From an uncultured Saprospiraceae bacterium (GTDB taxonomy: Bacteria > Bacteroidota > Bacteroidia > Chitinophagales > Saprospiraceae), in contig CAKUWM010000017.1 in the NCBI GenBank assembly GCA_934699305.1, positions 1 through 21,522 on the forward strand: a stretch of DNA of 21,522 nucleotides, read 5' to 3'. The translations under genes were made by a program, and so were the position numbers. Numbering within the stretch: position 1 is the first letter of the stretch; every line of letters begins with the position of its first letter. The notes under the pieces were generated by a model that was not told where the DNA came from, ran no database searches, and saw only the letters and a list, made by a program, of their open reading frames with translations. Shown here one piece after another: positions 15,314 through 21,522 of this stretch.

Positions 15314-16402
15314 TTATTTTTTTGCACTTTTAAAAAGAATCTCCCATTTATCTACTATTTTATCCACTGAAAACTTCTCTGCTTCTTTCAAGCCTCCTTC
15401 CGAAAGATTGTTCCTCAATGCTTCATCAGACATTAATTTGATTAAAGCTTTCTCCATTTCTTCCATATTTTGATCCTCTACCAAAAGCCCGCTTACGTTG
15501 TCAGTGATAATCTCTCTGGGTCCTGTTTTACAGTCAAAAGCAATACAAGCTGCACCTTGTGACATTGCTTCAATTAGAATCATTGGTAACCCTTCATATC
15601 GAGAAGAAAGAATGAAAATAGCCTTCTGCTGCAACAGTTTATCCAAATGACTTTGAAATCCTAAGAGCTCAACAGTTTCTAAAACATTGTTTTGTTCTGC
15701 AATACTTTTTAGATAATCAAAACTTTCATCGCTTCCTCCTCCAGCTATTTGCAACTTCCAATCAGGAAACGTAGGAGAAATGTTGCCCCAAATTTTAATT
15801 AAAGAATCAAATCCTTTTCCATGCCATCTGTCAATACTACCAGCAGCAATAACAACTTGCTCTCTTATTATGTCTCCTCGTTCAATTTCAAATGTAAGGG
15901 GATTAGGAATTATAATTTTATTTTTAAGTCTATTGCCAATGAACTCAAAATCATATTGTGTCAATATGGTTACAAAATCAGCAAGCCTATTAATATAAAA
16001 TCGTTTAATATATTTTATTGGTGAATATTTAATATCAAATGTTGAATGTTCAGATGCAATAATAGGTGCTTTTAATCCACGTGTTGCTATAATCACATCT
16101 GTATTAAGTCCTAACATGAAAGAGGTTGCTACATTTGGATTAATTTCTTTTGCAATTTCCCTGATTCTACGATATGTTTTTAATCTATTATGTATTTTGC
16201 TTGTTATATCTCTTTTTTTGCTTCTTTTGGGATATAAATCAATTATTTTTATACGACTATCTATTTCATAGGCAAATGGTATGTCAATACTTGTTGCCAA
16301 GAAGACTTCGTGTCCTCTATTCACCAATTCATTGCAGATGATTACCATAACCCTCTCAGCACCCCCTCCAGCTAAAGAACTTATAAAAAATAGTAGTTTC
16401 AT
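15314..16402 (-). CDS. GT4-family glycosyltransferase (PglH-like)
   Basis: 362 residues. KLLFFISSLAGGGAERVMVI is the classic GT4 N-terminal loop. VIAAGSIDRWHGKGFDSLI starts the C-terminal domain, and LSSRYEGLPMILIEAMSQG holds the EX7E pair E270 and E278. DCKTGPREIITDNVSGLLV is the following donor-site strand. Closest in style to enzymes that add N-acetylhexosamine residues to undecaprenyl-linked glycans. Begins 7 bases after the flippase stop and ends 4 bases before the DUF362 start, so it is part of the same transcript. Confidence 0.88.
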   Translation of the reverse strand: MKLLFFISSLAGGGAERVMVIICNELVNRGHEVFLATSIDIPFAYEIDSRIKIIDLYPKRSKKRDITSKIHNRLKTYRRIREIAKEINPNVATSFMLGLNTDVIIATRGLKAPIIASEHSTFDIKYSPIKYIKRFYINRLADFVTILTQYDFEFIGNRLKNKIIIPNPLTFEIERGDIIREQVVIAAGSIDRWHGKGFDSLIKIWGNISPTFPDWKLQIAGGGSDESFDYLKSIAEQNNVLETVELLGFQSHLDKLLQQKAIFILSSRYEGLPMILIEAMSQGAACIAFDCKTGPREIITDNVSGLLVEDQNMEEMEKALIKLMSDEALRNNLSEGGLKEAEKFSVDKIVDKWEILFKSAKK

Positions 16403-16409
16403 AGTTACT

Positions 16410-17936
16410 TTATTTAATAAAACGCTTTGCGTTTTGTTTTATGAATGATAATACAATTGATTTCTCTCTTTTATTTAGACCAAAAACTATAATCGATAAT
16501 GCAATTACCAAAACCATAAAGATTAAATATAGTAATAGGACTAATATATTTGCACTTGACATAGACTGAGTGATTATATATGATATTGTAACAGATATTG
16601 AGGTAACAATCAAGCAAGGTGCTATGACCATCAGAAGGTATCTAATTATTTTAATCTCATTCATTCTTTGAGCTAAATAAAGAATACAGACCAGATTAAA
16701 AGTTTCAATCCATATCATTACTATAAAAACATACTTAACATCAAATCCATTTTTCAACAAGAAATATGAAATAGGTAGATTAAGAAATAATATACCAGAA
16801 TCAACTATCTGATAATATTTTATTCTTCCAGCTGCCTTAAATATAGTGTCTATTGGACTGTGAAACGAGCGCACAAGTAAAAACACCAATATTAATCTTA
16901 CAAAGACAAGTGCGTATGGTGGTACATTTACTAACCATAGAGTAAGAACAGTATCCGCAAACATATAGATAGGTACACATAATATCAATAATACAAAAAA
17001 AGATGCTTTAGAAATGAAAAACAACAATTGTGTAAACTCTTCCTTTTTACCCTGAGAGTATAGTTTGATAAGATGAGGATTGACTGCCATAAGTATGTTA
17101 GATACAAACTGCATTGTTATAGATCTTACTTGGTAAGCAATAGTGCGAGCTGCATTAACAGGGGTGCCACCAAATATATTCAATAGCATATTTGTACCTT
17201 CATTTGTAAATGTATATGCAGTATTTCCCAAAAAGTTCCAACCTGCAAAACTTCCCATCTGTTTAAATAGGTCTTTATCCCAAACAAAATTATATTTGCT
17301 TTCCTCAAAGTTCCTATTGCTATATATCATATTTACCGACCGTGTGATAGTAGAAACGATAAGCACTAAAACACCATATAATATAAGTTTGTCTGATCCA
17401 AAATAAGATATCAGAAATATAATACCCAACTTCAATATCGCATCTAATATAGAGATGTAGGCAAAAGCTTTCATCCTTTCGTTAGCTATTATAACAGCAT
17501 CATATGGCACAGTCATTAGTGTAACTATAGCAGAGAAAACTGAAAATTGATATACCCAGTTTGCAGCTATTAATCTATCTGGAGCAATTACGAGTTTATT
17601 ATTTAAAAACCAAAGCCCTACTGTCTCTGCTAATATCAGAAAGATAACAGCTAATATTATGTGTATGGTTACTCCAATGCTGAATATCCTTTTGAGTTCA
17701 TCTTTGTTTCCCTTACCCATCTCGAAGTTTAGGAACCTCTGTATAGATGAAGCAAAGATACCTCTAAGAGAGCCAAACATCGCTACAACGCCACCAACAA
17801 CTCCATACAACCCGAAGTCATCAATACCAAGCTCGCGCAATAATACCCTTGACGAGAAGAATGCTATTCCCATCATTAAAAGCATTCTTATATATAAGAA
17901 GCCTGTATTTTTTGCTATTCTTTTATTATCCGACAC
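16410..17936 (-). CDS. Wzx-type polysaccharide flippase (MATE/PST superfamily)
   Basis: 508 residues with roughly 12-14 membrane segments. The opening MSDNKRIAKNTGFLYIRMLL followed by SSRVLLRELGIDDFGLYGVV is the usual start of Bacteroidales oligosaccharide flippases. The start codon is GTG at 17934-17936; there is no ATG just upstream and the family match begins here. Expected role: moves the lipid-linked repeat unit across the inner membrane. It is the first full gene of the minus-strand polysaccharide operon and lies about 200 bases after the predicted transcription start, behind a terminator-like leader hairpin. Confidence 0.9.
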   Translation of the reverse strand: MSDNKRIAKNTGFLYIRMLLMMGIAFFSSRVLLRELGIDDFGLYGVVGGVVAMFGSLRGIFASSIQRFLNFEMGKGNKDELKRIFSIGVTIHIILAVIFLILAETVGLWFLNNKLVIAPDRLIAANWVYQFSVFSAIVTLMTVPYDAVIIANERMKAFAYISILDAILKLGIIFLISYFGSDKLILYGVLVLIVSTITRSVNMIYSNRNFEESKYNFVWDKDLFKQMGSFAGWNFLGNTAYTFTNEGTNMLLNIFGGTPVNAARTIAYQVRSITMQFVSNILMAVNPHLIKLYSQGKKEEFTQLLFFISKASFFVLLILCVPIYMFADTVLTLWLVNVPPYALVFVRLILVFLLVRSFHSPIDTIFKAAGRIKYYQIVDSGILFLNLPISYFLLKNGFDVKYVFIVMIWIETFNLVCILYLAQRMNEIKIIRYLLMVIAPCLIVTSISVTISYIITQSMSSANILVLLLYLIFMVLVIALSIIVFGLNKREKSIVLSFIKQNAKRFIK

Positions 17937-17968
17937 TTATGGACTTTTATTCGTAAACAAAGGTGTAC

Positions 17969-18070
17969 TTAAATACTAAAACAAATCGTACTCTGCGCAT
18001 TATTTCGGCACCCATTTTCCGTCGCATCCGCAATATCCGTTTGCTCCGCAGGCTGTTTGCCGCAACACAT
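17969..18070 (-). CDS. Possible leader peptide ORF (33 aa) ahead of the flippase gene
   Basis: ATG at 18068-18070, stop TAA at 17971-17969. The peptide begins MCCGKQPAEQTDIADATENG. It starts 8 bases after the T-run of the leader hairpin and ends 32 bases before the flippase GTG. Its base composition is more balanced than the surrounding DNA, but the frame is short and may be chance. If translated, it could affect leader RNA folding. Confidence 0.25.
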   Translation of the reverse strand: MCCGKQPAEQTDIADATENGCRNNAQSTICFSI

Positions 18071-18077
18071 AAACACT

Positions 18078-18103
18078 AAAAACCCGGTATATGTTTCCGG
18101 GCT
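18078..18103 (-). terminator. Leader terminator/attenuator hairpin in the polysaccharide operon
   Basis: On the minus strand AGCCCGG (18103-18097), loop AAACATATA, then CCGGGTT (18087-18081) running into TTTTT (18082-18078). The stem has five G-C pairs plus one G-U and one A-U, followed by a U-run. It lies between the predicted promoter and the first gene, as expected of an attenuator. Bacteroides capsule operons are known to be controlled by antitermination in the leader (UpxY); no UpxY gene is in this window. Confidence 0.55.
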
Positions 18104-18137
18104 GCTGTTTCTTTGAGTTTGTTTCTTTTTCTGTGGG

Positions 18138-18168
18138 CAAAGGTAGCTATAAAATAATTATCCGACAA
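18138..18168 (-). promoter_or_regulatory. Promoter of the polysaccharide operon
   Basis: Minus-strand TTG (18168-18166), 20 bases, then TACCTTTG (18145-18138), an exact TAnnTTTG. Transcription would start near 18131, leaving a leader of about 195 bases before the flippase GTG. I see no flanking invertible-promoter repeats of the kind that phase-vary Bacteroides capsule promoters. Confidence 0.5.
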
Positions 18169-18261
18169 GTTACAAATCCGTAAAAAAATCGCCCGACTTT
18201 GATAAAGAGACAGATAGATGCGAGAAAGGGACAGGGGGAGACGGTTTTTGGCAGGTGGCGG

Positions 18262-18303
18262 AGCGGAAGGGAATGCAACGGACATCCCGGTTCATCGGGA
18301 CAA
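18262..18303. repeat. Left copy of the GGGAATGCAACGGACATCC motif (second copy at 21269-21332)
   Basis: GGGAATGCAACG, GGACATCC and CATCGGGACAA occur in this order here and again at 21276-21332. The right copy carries 23 extra bases bounded by repeated GCAACG. The centre can fold (TCCCG...CGGGA). The two copies lie on either side of the umuD-umuC-SRAP operon in the same orientation. Confidence 0.7.
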
Positions 18304-18342
18304 ATACTATATTATAGAACGTTACAAACGTTCAACCATGCA

Positions 18343-18364
18343 CCCCTCGTTCGGAAACGAGGGG
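18343..18364. repeat. Perfect 9-bp hairpin in the divergent intergenic region
   Basis: CCCCTCGTT (18343-18351), loop CGGA, AACGAGGGG (18356-18364). No adjacent T-run on either strand, so it is not a canonical terminator. The right arm plus CAGT (ACGAGGGGCAGT, 18357-18368) is the exact reverse complement of ACTGCCCCTCGT at 21447-21458 beyond the SRAP gene. Confidence 0.65.
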
Positions 18365-18396
18365 CAGTAGGGTTTTTGAATTTATATTTAAATGAT

Positions 18397-18425
18397 GGCA
18401 CGGATTACAAATCCGAGCCAGCGGG
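18397..18425. repeat. Copy of the GGCACGGATT...CCAGCGGG dispersed repeat
   Basis: GGCACGGATTACAAATCC followed by GAGCCAGCGGG matches 1640-1667 with only three differences. It abuts the AGCG array directly. Confidence 0.7.
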
Positions 18426-18426
18426 T

Positions 18427-18682
18427 GAATAACAGCGCCAGCGAATAACGCACCAGCGAACAACAGCGCCAGCGAATAACAGCGCCAGCGAACAACAGCG
18501 AAGCGAATAACAGCGAAGCGAATAACAGCGCCAGCGAACAACAGCGAAGCGAACAACAGCGCCAGCGAATAACAGCGCCAGCGTTCCATCAGCGTCAGCG
18601 TTCCAACAGCGAAGCGTTCTAACAGCGTCAGCGTTCCAACAGCGAAGCGAATAACAGCGAAGCGAATAACAACCGAATAACA
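18427..18682. repeat. Array of fifteen 15-17-bp AGCG-based units (left of umuD)
   Basis: Fifteen consecutive units plus fragments. Each is a linker (GAATAAC, GAACAAC, GTTCCAAC or GTTCTAAC) and a core of two AGC(G) half-sites (AGCGAAGC, AGCGCCAGC or AGCGTCAGC). Unit length alternates 15, 16 and 17 because the half-sites are separated by A, CC or TC. The length is not a multiple of three, units are not identical, and there are no spacers, so it is neither a coding repeat nor CRISPR. Open frames across it (Arg/Cys/Leu/Ala-rich on the minus strand) are by-products of the repeat. Confidence 0.85.
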
Positions 18683-18727
18683 CCCTGTTGAAAAATAAAT
18701 GCGTTTTGCATGTTGTTTTTAACAGGG
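18683..18727. promoter_or_regulatory. Inverted-repeat candidate operator upstream of umuD
   Basis: CCCTGTT-G-AAAAA (18683-18695) is matched by TTTTT-AACAGGG (18716-18727), a 12-bp dyad with one extra G. Nested inside is AATGC-GTTTT-GCAT (18698-18710). The structure ends nine bases before the -7 box and covers the -33 region, as expected for a damage-response repressor site. The regulator is unknown; the Bacteroidetes SOS box is not well defined. Confidence 0.5.
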
Positions 18728-18735
18728 CGCATCAT

Positions 18736-18743
18736 TATCTTTG
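18736..18743 (+). promoter_or_regulatory. -7 promoter element of the umuDC-SRAP operon
   Basis: TATCTTTG matches TAnnTTTG, with TTG at 18713-18715 about 20 bases upstream. The -7 box ends only 4 bases before the umuD ATG, so transcription would begin at or just inside the start codon. That implies a leaderless message, or a different true start. Confidence 0.5.
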
Positions 18744-18747
18744 TTGT

Positions 18748-19200
18748 ATGAAAAAGATCCTCTCAACTCCCGACTTCGATTTTTACAGTCCAGAAATTTC
18801 AGATTTGGAGCTGCCATTTGTTGGAGACATTGCATGCGGTTTTCCTTCGCCTGCGGAAGACTTCGTCAATGACAGCATCGATTTAAACAAGCTACTCATC
18901 AAGCATCCGGAAGCAACATTTTGTGCGCGCGCGCGAGGGTCGTCTCTATACCCGCTTGTCTTACCAGGTAGCATTTTGGTAATAGATAGGTCAGAGGAAT
19001 GGAGCACGGACCGTCTTGCAGCTTGTTATGTGGATGGTGAATTTACAGCGAAGTGGATAAAGAAAGAAGGCAATAAGCTGTCTTTGATTCCGTTCAATTC
19101 GGATTTTCCAGTATTGGAATATAATGATAGCACGGAGATAATAATCTGGGGAATAGTAACTGCAATAATTAATCAGAATGTTCGCCTTAATAGACTGTAA
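18748..19200 (+). CDS. umuD: UmuD-type S24 peptidase, DNA polymerase V subunit
   Basis: 150 residues from the ATG at 18748; an in-frame ATG at 18688 would start inside the operator dyad and adds 20 residues foreign to the family. DIACGFPSPAEDF contains the self-cleavage site C30-G31, as in E. coli UmuD. RGSSLYPLVLPGSILVID gives the catalytic Ser (S66) and GEFTAKW the catalytic Lys (K102). RecA-stimulated autocleavage would yield the active form, which binds UmuC to form a translesion polymerase. Its 3' end overlaps umuC by 23 bases. A dyad operator and a -7 box lie directly in front. Confidence 0.93.
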   Translation: MKKILSTPDFDFYSPEISDLELPFVGDIACGFPSPAEDFVNDSIDLNKLLIKHPEATFCARARGSSLYPLVLPGSILVIDRSEEWSTDRLAACYVDGEFTAKWIKKEGNKLSLIPFNSDFPVLEYNDSTEIIIWGIVTAIINQNVRLNRL

Positions 19201-20428
19201 TAACTTTTATGCAAGCTGTGAGCGGGTGTTCAATCCGGCTTTGAATAATCGCCCTGTCGTTGTTTTGAGCAACAACGACGGATGCGTCATTGCACGTTCA
19301 AACGAAGCGAAAGCATTAGGCATTCCTATGGGTGCGCCGGCATTTGAGTACCGATATATGTTTGAGCGCAACAAAGTAGCTGTGTTTTCTGCTAACTTCC
19401 CCCTTTACGGAGATATGAGCAGGCGAGTGATGAATATACTTTCTAATTATGCACCTACGCAGGAAATATACAGTATTGATGAGTGCTTTTTAGATTTGTC
19501 AGGAATTGACAATTTGAAAGATCATGGTAAAAATATGCGCTCACAGGTTGAAAGATGGACCGGCATTCCTATTTCGGTGGGCATTGCACCGACCAAAGCG
19601 CTCGCAAAAGCAGCTAACAGAATAGCAAAGAGATATCCGGCACAATCGGGCGGCGTGCATGTTATCGATACGGACGAATTGCGAATCAAAGCGCTGAAAT
19701 GGTTGCAAGTGGATGATGTGTGGGGCATTGGAAGGCGTTATGCAAAGAAACTCCATGCTCACGATATCCATACGGCACATGAGTTTACCCAAATGTCTGA
19801 AAGCTGGGTCATGAAGCATATGACGATAGTAGGTTTGCGTTTACAAAGAGATTTGAAAGGCATTTCAAGCATCGACATGGAGATGCCCGAAAAGAAACAA
19901 TCAATCGCTACTACGCGCAGTTTTGATAAGGATTATCGCACTTTTGATGAACTACAAGAACGTATTTCAACGTTCACATCAATGAGTGCGGAGAAATTGC
20001 GGGCGCAACATTCACTGTGTAGAAGAATAATCGTATTTGTCGAAACAAATAGGTTTAGGGATGAAGAAAACTTCTATGCAAACAGCGCAGCAGTCAAGCT
20101 CCCTTTCCTGACTTCATCCACAATAGAACTTTCTAATTTTGCAATTCGAGGGCTAAAGCAGATTTTTAGGGAAAACAGAAACTACAAGCGAGCCGGCGTG
20201 ATTTTAATGGACTTCGAGGACGCAAATCAATATCAGCCCGACTTGTTCCTGAACGCTAATCCGAAGCACAAAGAACTCATGCGCGTTATGGATCGTTTAA
20301 ACAACAAATACGGAAAAAGGCTTATACGATTGGGCAATCAGGACGTAAGGGTTCATAAGATGAAGCAGGAACGTTTGTCGCCCGCCTATACGACCGATAT
20401 TGATCAGGTGATTGAAATTAATATTTAA
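19178..20428 (+). CDS. umuC: UmuC, Y-family translesion DNA polymerase V catalytic subunit
   Basis: 416 residues, close to the 422 of E. coli UmuC. FALIDCNNFYASCERVF holds the first metal Asp (D6), YSIDECFLDLSG the catalytic D101-E102, and IPISVGIAPTKALAKAANRI the finger-palm region. The HhH-type thumb follows at about 175-195 (VDDVWGIGRRYAKKL), then the little-finger domain. QPDLF at 353-357 fits the beta-clamp binding motif. It starts inside the umuD 3' end (19178 versus stop at 19200), so translation is probably coupled. Role: error-prone bypass of DNA lesions after damage. The SRAP gene follows after 5 bases. Confidence 0.95.
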   Translation: MFALIDCNNFYASCERVFNPALNNRPVVVLSNNDGCVIARSNEAKALGIPMGAPAFEYRYMFERNKVAVFSANFPLYGDMSRRVMNILSNYAPTQEIYSIDECFLDLSGIDNLKDHGKNMRSQVERWTGIPISVGIAPTKALAKAANRIAKRYPAQSGGVHVIDTDELRIKALKWLQVDDVWGIGRRYAKKLHAHDIHTAHEFTQMSESWVMKHMTIVGLRLQRDLKGISSIDMEMPEKKQSIATTRSFDKDYRTFDELQERISTFTSMSAEKLRAQHSLCRRIIVFVETNRFRDEENFYANSAAVKLPFLTSSTIELSNFAIRGLKQIFRENRNYKRAGVILMDFEDANQYQPDLFLNANPKHKELMRVMDRLNNKYGKRLIRLGNQDVRVHKMKQERLSPAYTTDIDQVIEINI

Positions 20429-20433
20429 GCGGT

Positions 20434-21153
20434 ATGTGTTTCACAGTTTCTCAGCAGAAAGATGAAATAGTTAGTCTGATAAAAAGTGTCGGGAAAAAGG
20501 ACTATCAAAGTAAAATCAGCTTTGAGCAGATTCAAAATAACTACTTTATATCAGGTTTCCAATATCCGAAGTTGGCAATATTAAGAGGCAATGAGGTTAA
20601 TGCTTTTAATTGGGGCTTAATTCCATTCTGGACGAAAACAGAGGACGACGCTCTTAAAATTAGAAGCATGACTTTGAACGCAAGAGGAGAAACAATCTTC
20701 GATAAACCCTCTTTTCGAACTCCGATTAAAACTCAACGATGTGTATTACCAGTAAATGGTTTTTTCGAGTGGAAAGAAATCGATAAAGAAAAGATACCTC
20801 ATTACATATTTCCGAAAGAAAACAATCTCTTTTATTTAGGCTGTATTTACGATACATGGACTAATCGACAAACAGGTGAAGTGCTGAACACCTTTTCCAT
20901 GATAACCTGCCCTGCAAATAGTATGATGCGTGGCATCCATAATTCGGGAGCCAACAAGCACAGGATGCCCCTCATTATTGATGCTGATGATGTAGAGAAG
21001 TGGATTGACCCCGGTTTGGGTAGAGACAGCATAGAGGGATTGATGAAGCCTTATGATGACACGCAAATGAGCGCATATACGATCTCCAAAAAGGCAAATT
21101 ACAGCCGGGAGAATAGAAATGTTCCGGAGATATTGAATGAAGTAAATGAGTGA
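20434..21153 (+). CDS. SRAP-domain protein (YedK/HMCES family)
   Basis: 239 residues. MCFTVSQ places the catalytic Cys at position 2, exposed once Met is removed. LNARGETIF (N82, R84), VLPVNGFFEWKE (E112) and GANKHRMPLII (H176) complete the SRAP active site. The family forms a covalent thiazolidine link to abasic sites in single-stranded DNA, shielding them from cleavage and error-prone synthesis. Its position 5 bases after umuC matches that role in lesion tolerance, and co-induction with umuDC is likely. No signs of truncation. Confidence 0.93.
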   Translation: MCFTVSQQKDEIVSLIKSVGKKDYQSKISFEQIQNNYFISGFQYPKLAILRGNEVNAFNWGLIPFWTKTEDDALKIRSMTLNARGETIFDKPSFRTPIKTQRCVLPVNGFFEWKEIDKEKIPHYIFPKENNLFYLGCIYDTWTNRQTGEVLNTFSMITCPANSMMRGIHNSGANKHRMPLIIDADDVEKWIDPGLGRDSIEGLMKPYDDTQMSAYTISKKANYSRENRNVPEILNEVNE

Positions 21154-21202
21154 TGCAGGAAAACATTTGCAATCCGTGCCTTATAAAACACCCTGTCAAT
21201 TG

Positions 21203-21222
21203 GATTGGGATTGATCCCAATC
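21203..21222. repeat. Near-perfect palindrome after the SRAP gene
   Basis: GATTGGGAT-TG-ATCCCAATC, 9-bp arms around 2 bases, 50 bases after the SRAP stop. A second palindrome TTGGCT-TT-AGCCAA lies at 21244-21257. No T-run follows either one, so a simple intrinsic terminator is not supported, though they might slow or end transcription, or bind a dimeric protein. Confidence 0.6.
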
Positions 21223-21268
21223 ACCCCATCTCATTCAATGACATTGGCTTTAGCCAAATCTTTAGTGA

Positions 21269-21332
21269 AGCGAATGGGAATGCAACGCCTGTGTCTCGCC
21301 TTTGGCAACGGACATCCGATCCATCGGGACAA
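21269..21332. repeat. Right copy of the GGGAATGCAACG...GGACATCC motif
   Basis: Matches 18262-18303 (GGGAATGCAACG, GGACATCC, CATCGGGACAA) with 23 extra bases between duplicated GCAACG. CCGAT-CC-ATCGG gives a small hairpin. It leads straight into the right AGCG array. Confidence 0.7.
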
Positions 21333-21438
21333 CAGCGAAGCGAATAACAGCGCCAGCGAATAACAGCGAAGCGTCCCAACAACGAAGCGTCCCAACAGCG
21401 AAGCGTCCCAACAGCGTCAGCGTTCCAACAGCGAAGCG
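21331..21438. repeat. Right AGCG-unit array (about seven units)
   Basis: Units of 15-17 bp with the same core as at 18427-18682 (AGCGAAGC, AGCGCCAGC, AGCGTCAGC) and linkers GAATAAC, GTCCCAAC and GTTCCAAC, ending in GCGTTTTTT. Same orientation as the left array. The stretch 21154-21522 contains no gene; the remainder holds ACTGCCCCTCGT (21447-21458) and nothing else recognisable. Confidence 0.8.
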
Positions 21439-21522
21439 TTTTTTCCACTGCCCCTCGTCCCGATTGCTACCTAACCAACTGCATCTGTCTATGGAAATAT
21501 TGAATTTCACCAGTAGAAAAAA

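Noticed and set aside
15310..15327. GTG start for the DUF362 protein
   Set aside because: It would overlap the upstream GT4 stop by 14 bases, and a good ATG six codons later fits the family.
18138..18168. Invertible capsule promoter
   Set aside because: I found no inverted repeats flanking the promoter and no adjacent invertase gene.
18076..18285. 69-aa minus-strand open frame
   Set aside because: It covers the predicted promoter and leader hairpin of the polysaccharide operon, and its composition is not protein-like.
18343..18364. Intrinsic terminator at the 9-bp hairpin
   Set aside because: No T-run adjoins the stem on either strand and no gene ends towards it.
18427..18682. CRISPR array
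   Set aside because: Units are contiguous, imperfect and 15-17 bp long with no unique spacers, and there are no cas genes.
18332..18683. Long minus-strand open frames rich in Arg, Cys, Leu and Ala across the AGCG array
   Set aside because: They arise from the repeat units, overlap each other in different frames, have no homologous domain pattern, and unit length is not a multiple of three.
21150..21347. 65-aa plus-strand open frame overlapping the SRAP stop
   Set aside because: It runs through palindromes and the dispersed repeats into the AGCG array; no domain.

Overview
The window looks like the chromosome of a Bacteroidales bacterium (Bacteroides/Parabacteroides-type; the species cannot be named from sequence alone). 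The evidence is AT-rich DNA, repeated matches to the Bacteroidetes promoter element TAnnTTTG, starts without Shine-Dalgarno sites, and a surface-polysaccharide gene set typical of the order. Everything up to about 18.1 kb is read from the minus strand. From 18.7 kb onward the genes are on the plus strand.

Reading the minus strand from right to left, a divergent region (17937-18747) carries a promoter (18138-18168), a terminator-like hairpin in the leader (18078-18103) and a possible 33-codon leader ORF. It opens a capsular/exopolysaccharide operon: Wzx-type flippase, GT4 glycosyltransferase, DUF362 protein, ATP-grasp ligase, multi-membrane protein (polymerase candidate) and a second GT4 enzyme. 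A third GT4 enzyme lies at 5506-6729. No initiating sugar-phosphate transferase, UpxY-type antiterminator or sugar-nucleotide pathway gene is in the window.

The polysaccharide genes are interrupted and followed by conflict-type modules. (1) TIR-domain (DUF1863/ThsB-like) protein, SLATT/DUF4231 membrane protein and a small membrane protein, with overlapping reading frames and their own promoter (8088-9864). (2) An HTH antitoxin and PIN toxin pair (6810-7776), bracketed by the intact start of a GT4 gene and a decayed copy of that same start. (3) A Septu-like ptuA-ptuB pair, apparently co-transcribed with a short AbiJ-NTD3-like protein and a RelA/SpoT-domain nucleotidyltransferase (1744-5245). 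(4) A tightly coupled trio, TIGR04255 protein, 111-aa protein and a partial protein cut by the window edge (1-1520). The region reads as a defence/addiction island embedded in and next to a polysaccharide locus.

On the plus strand, umuD, umuC and an SRAP (YedK/HMCES-type) gene form an SOS-type DNA-damage tolerance operon (18748-21153). It has an inverted-repeat candidate operator in front. Both sides carry related non-coding repeat DNA: arrays of 15-17-bp units built on AGCG, a shared hairpin-bearing motif, and a 12-bp inverted match.

The strongest candidates for undescribed biology are the TIR-SLATT-small membrane protein operon, the Septu plus RelA/SpoT operon, the TIGR04255 trio, and the AGCG arrays around umuDC-SRAP.
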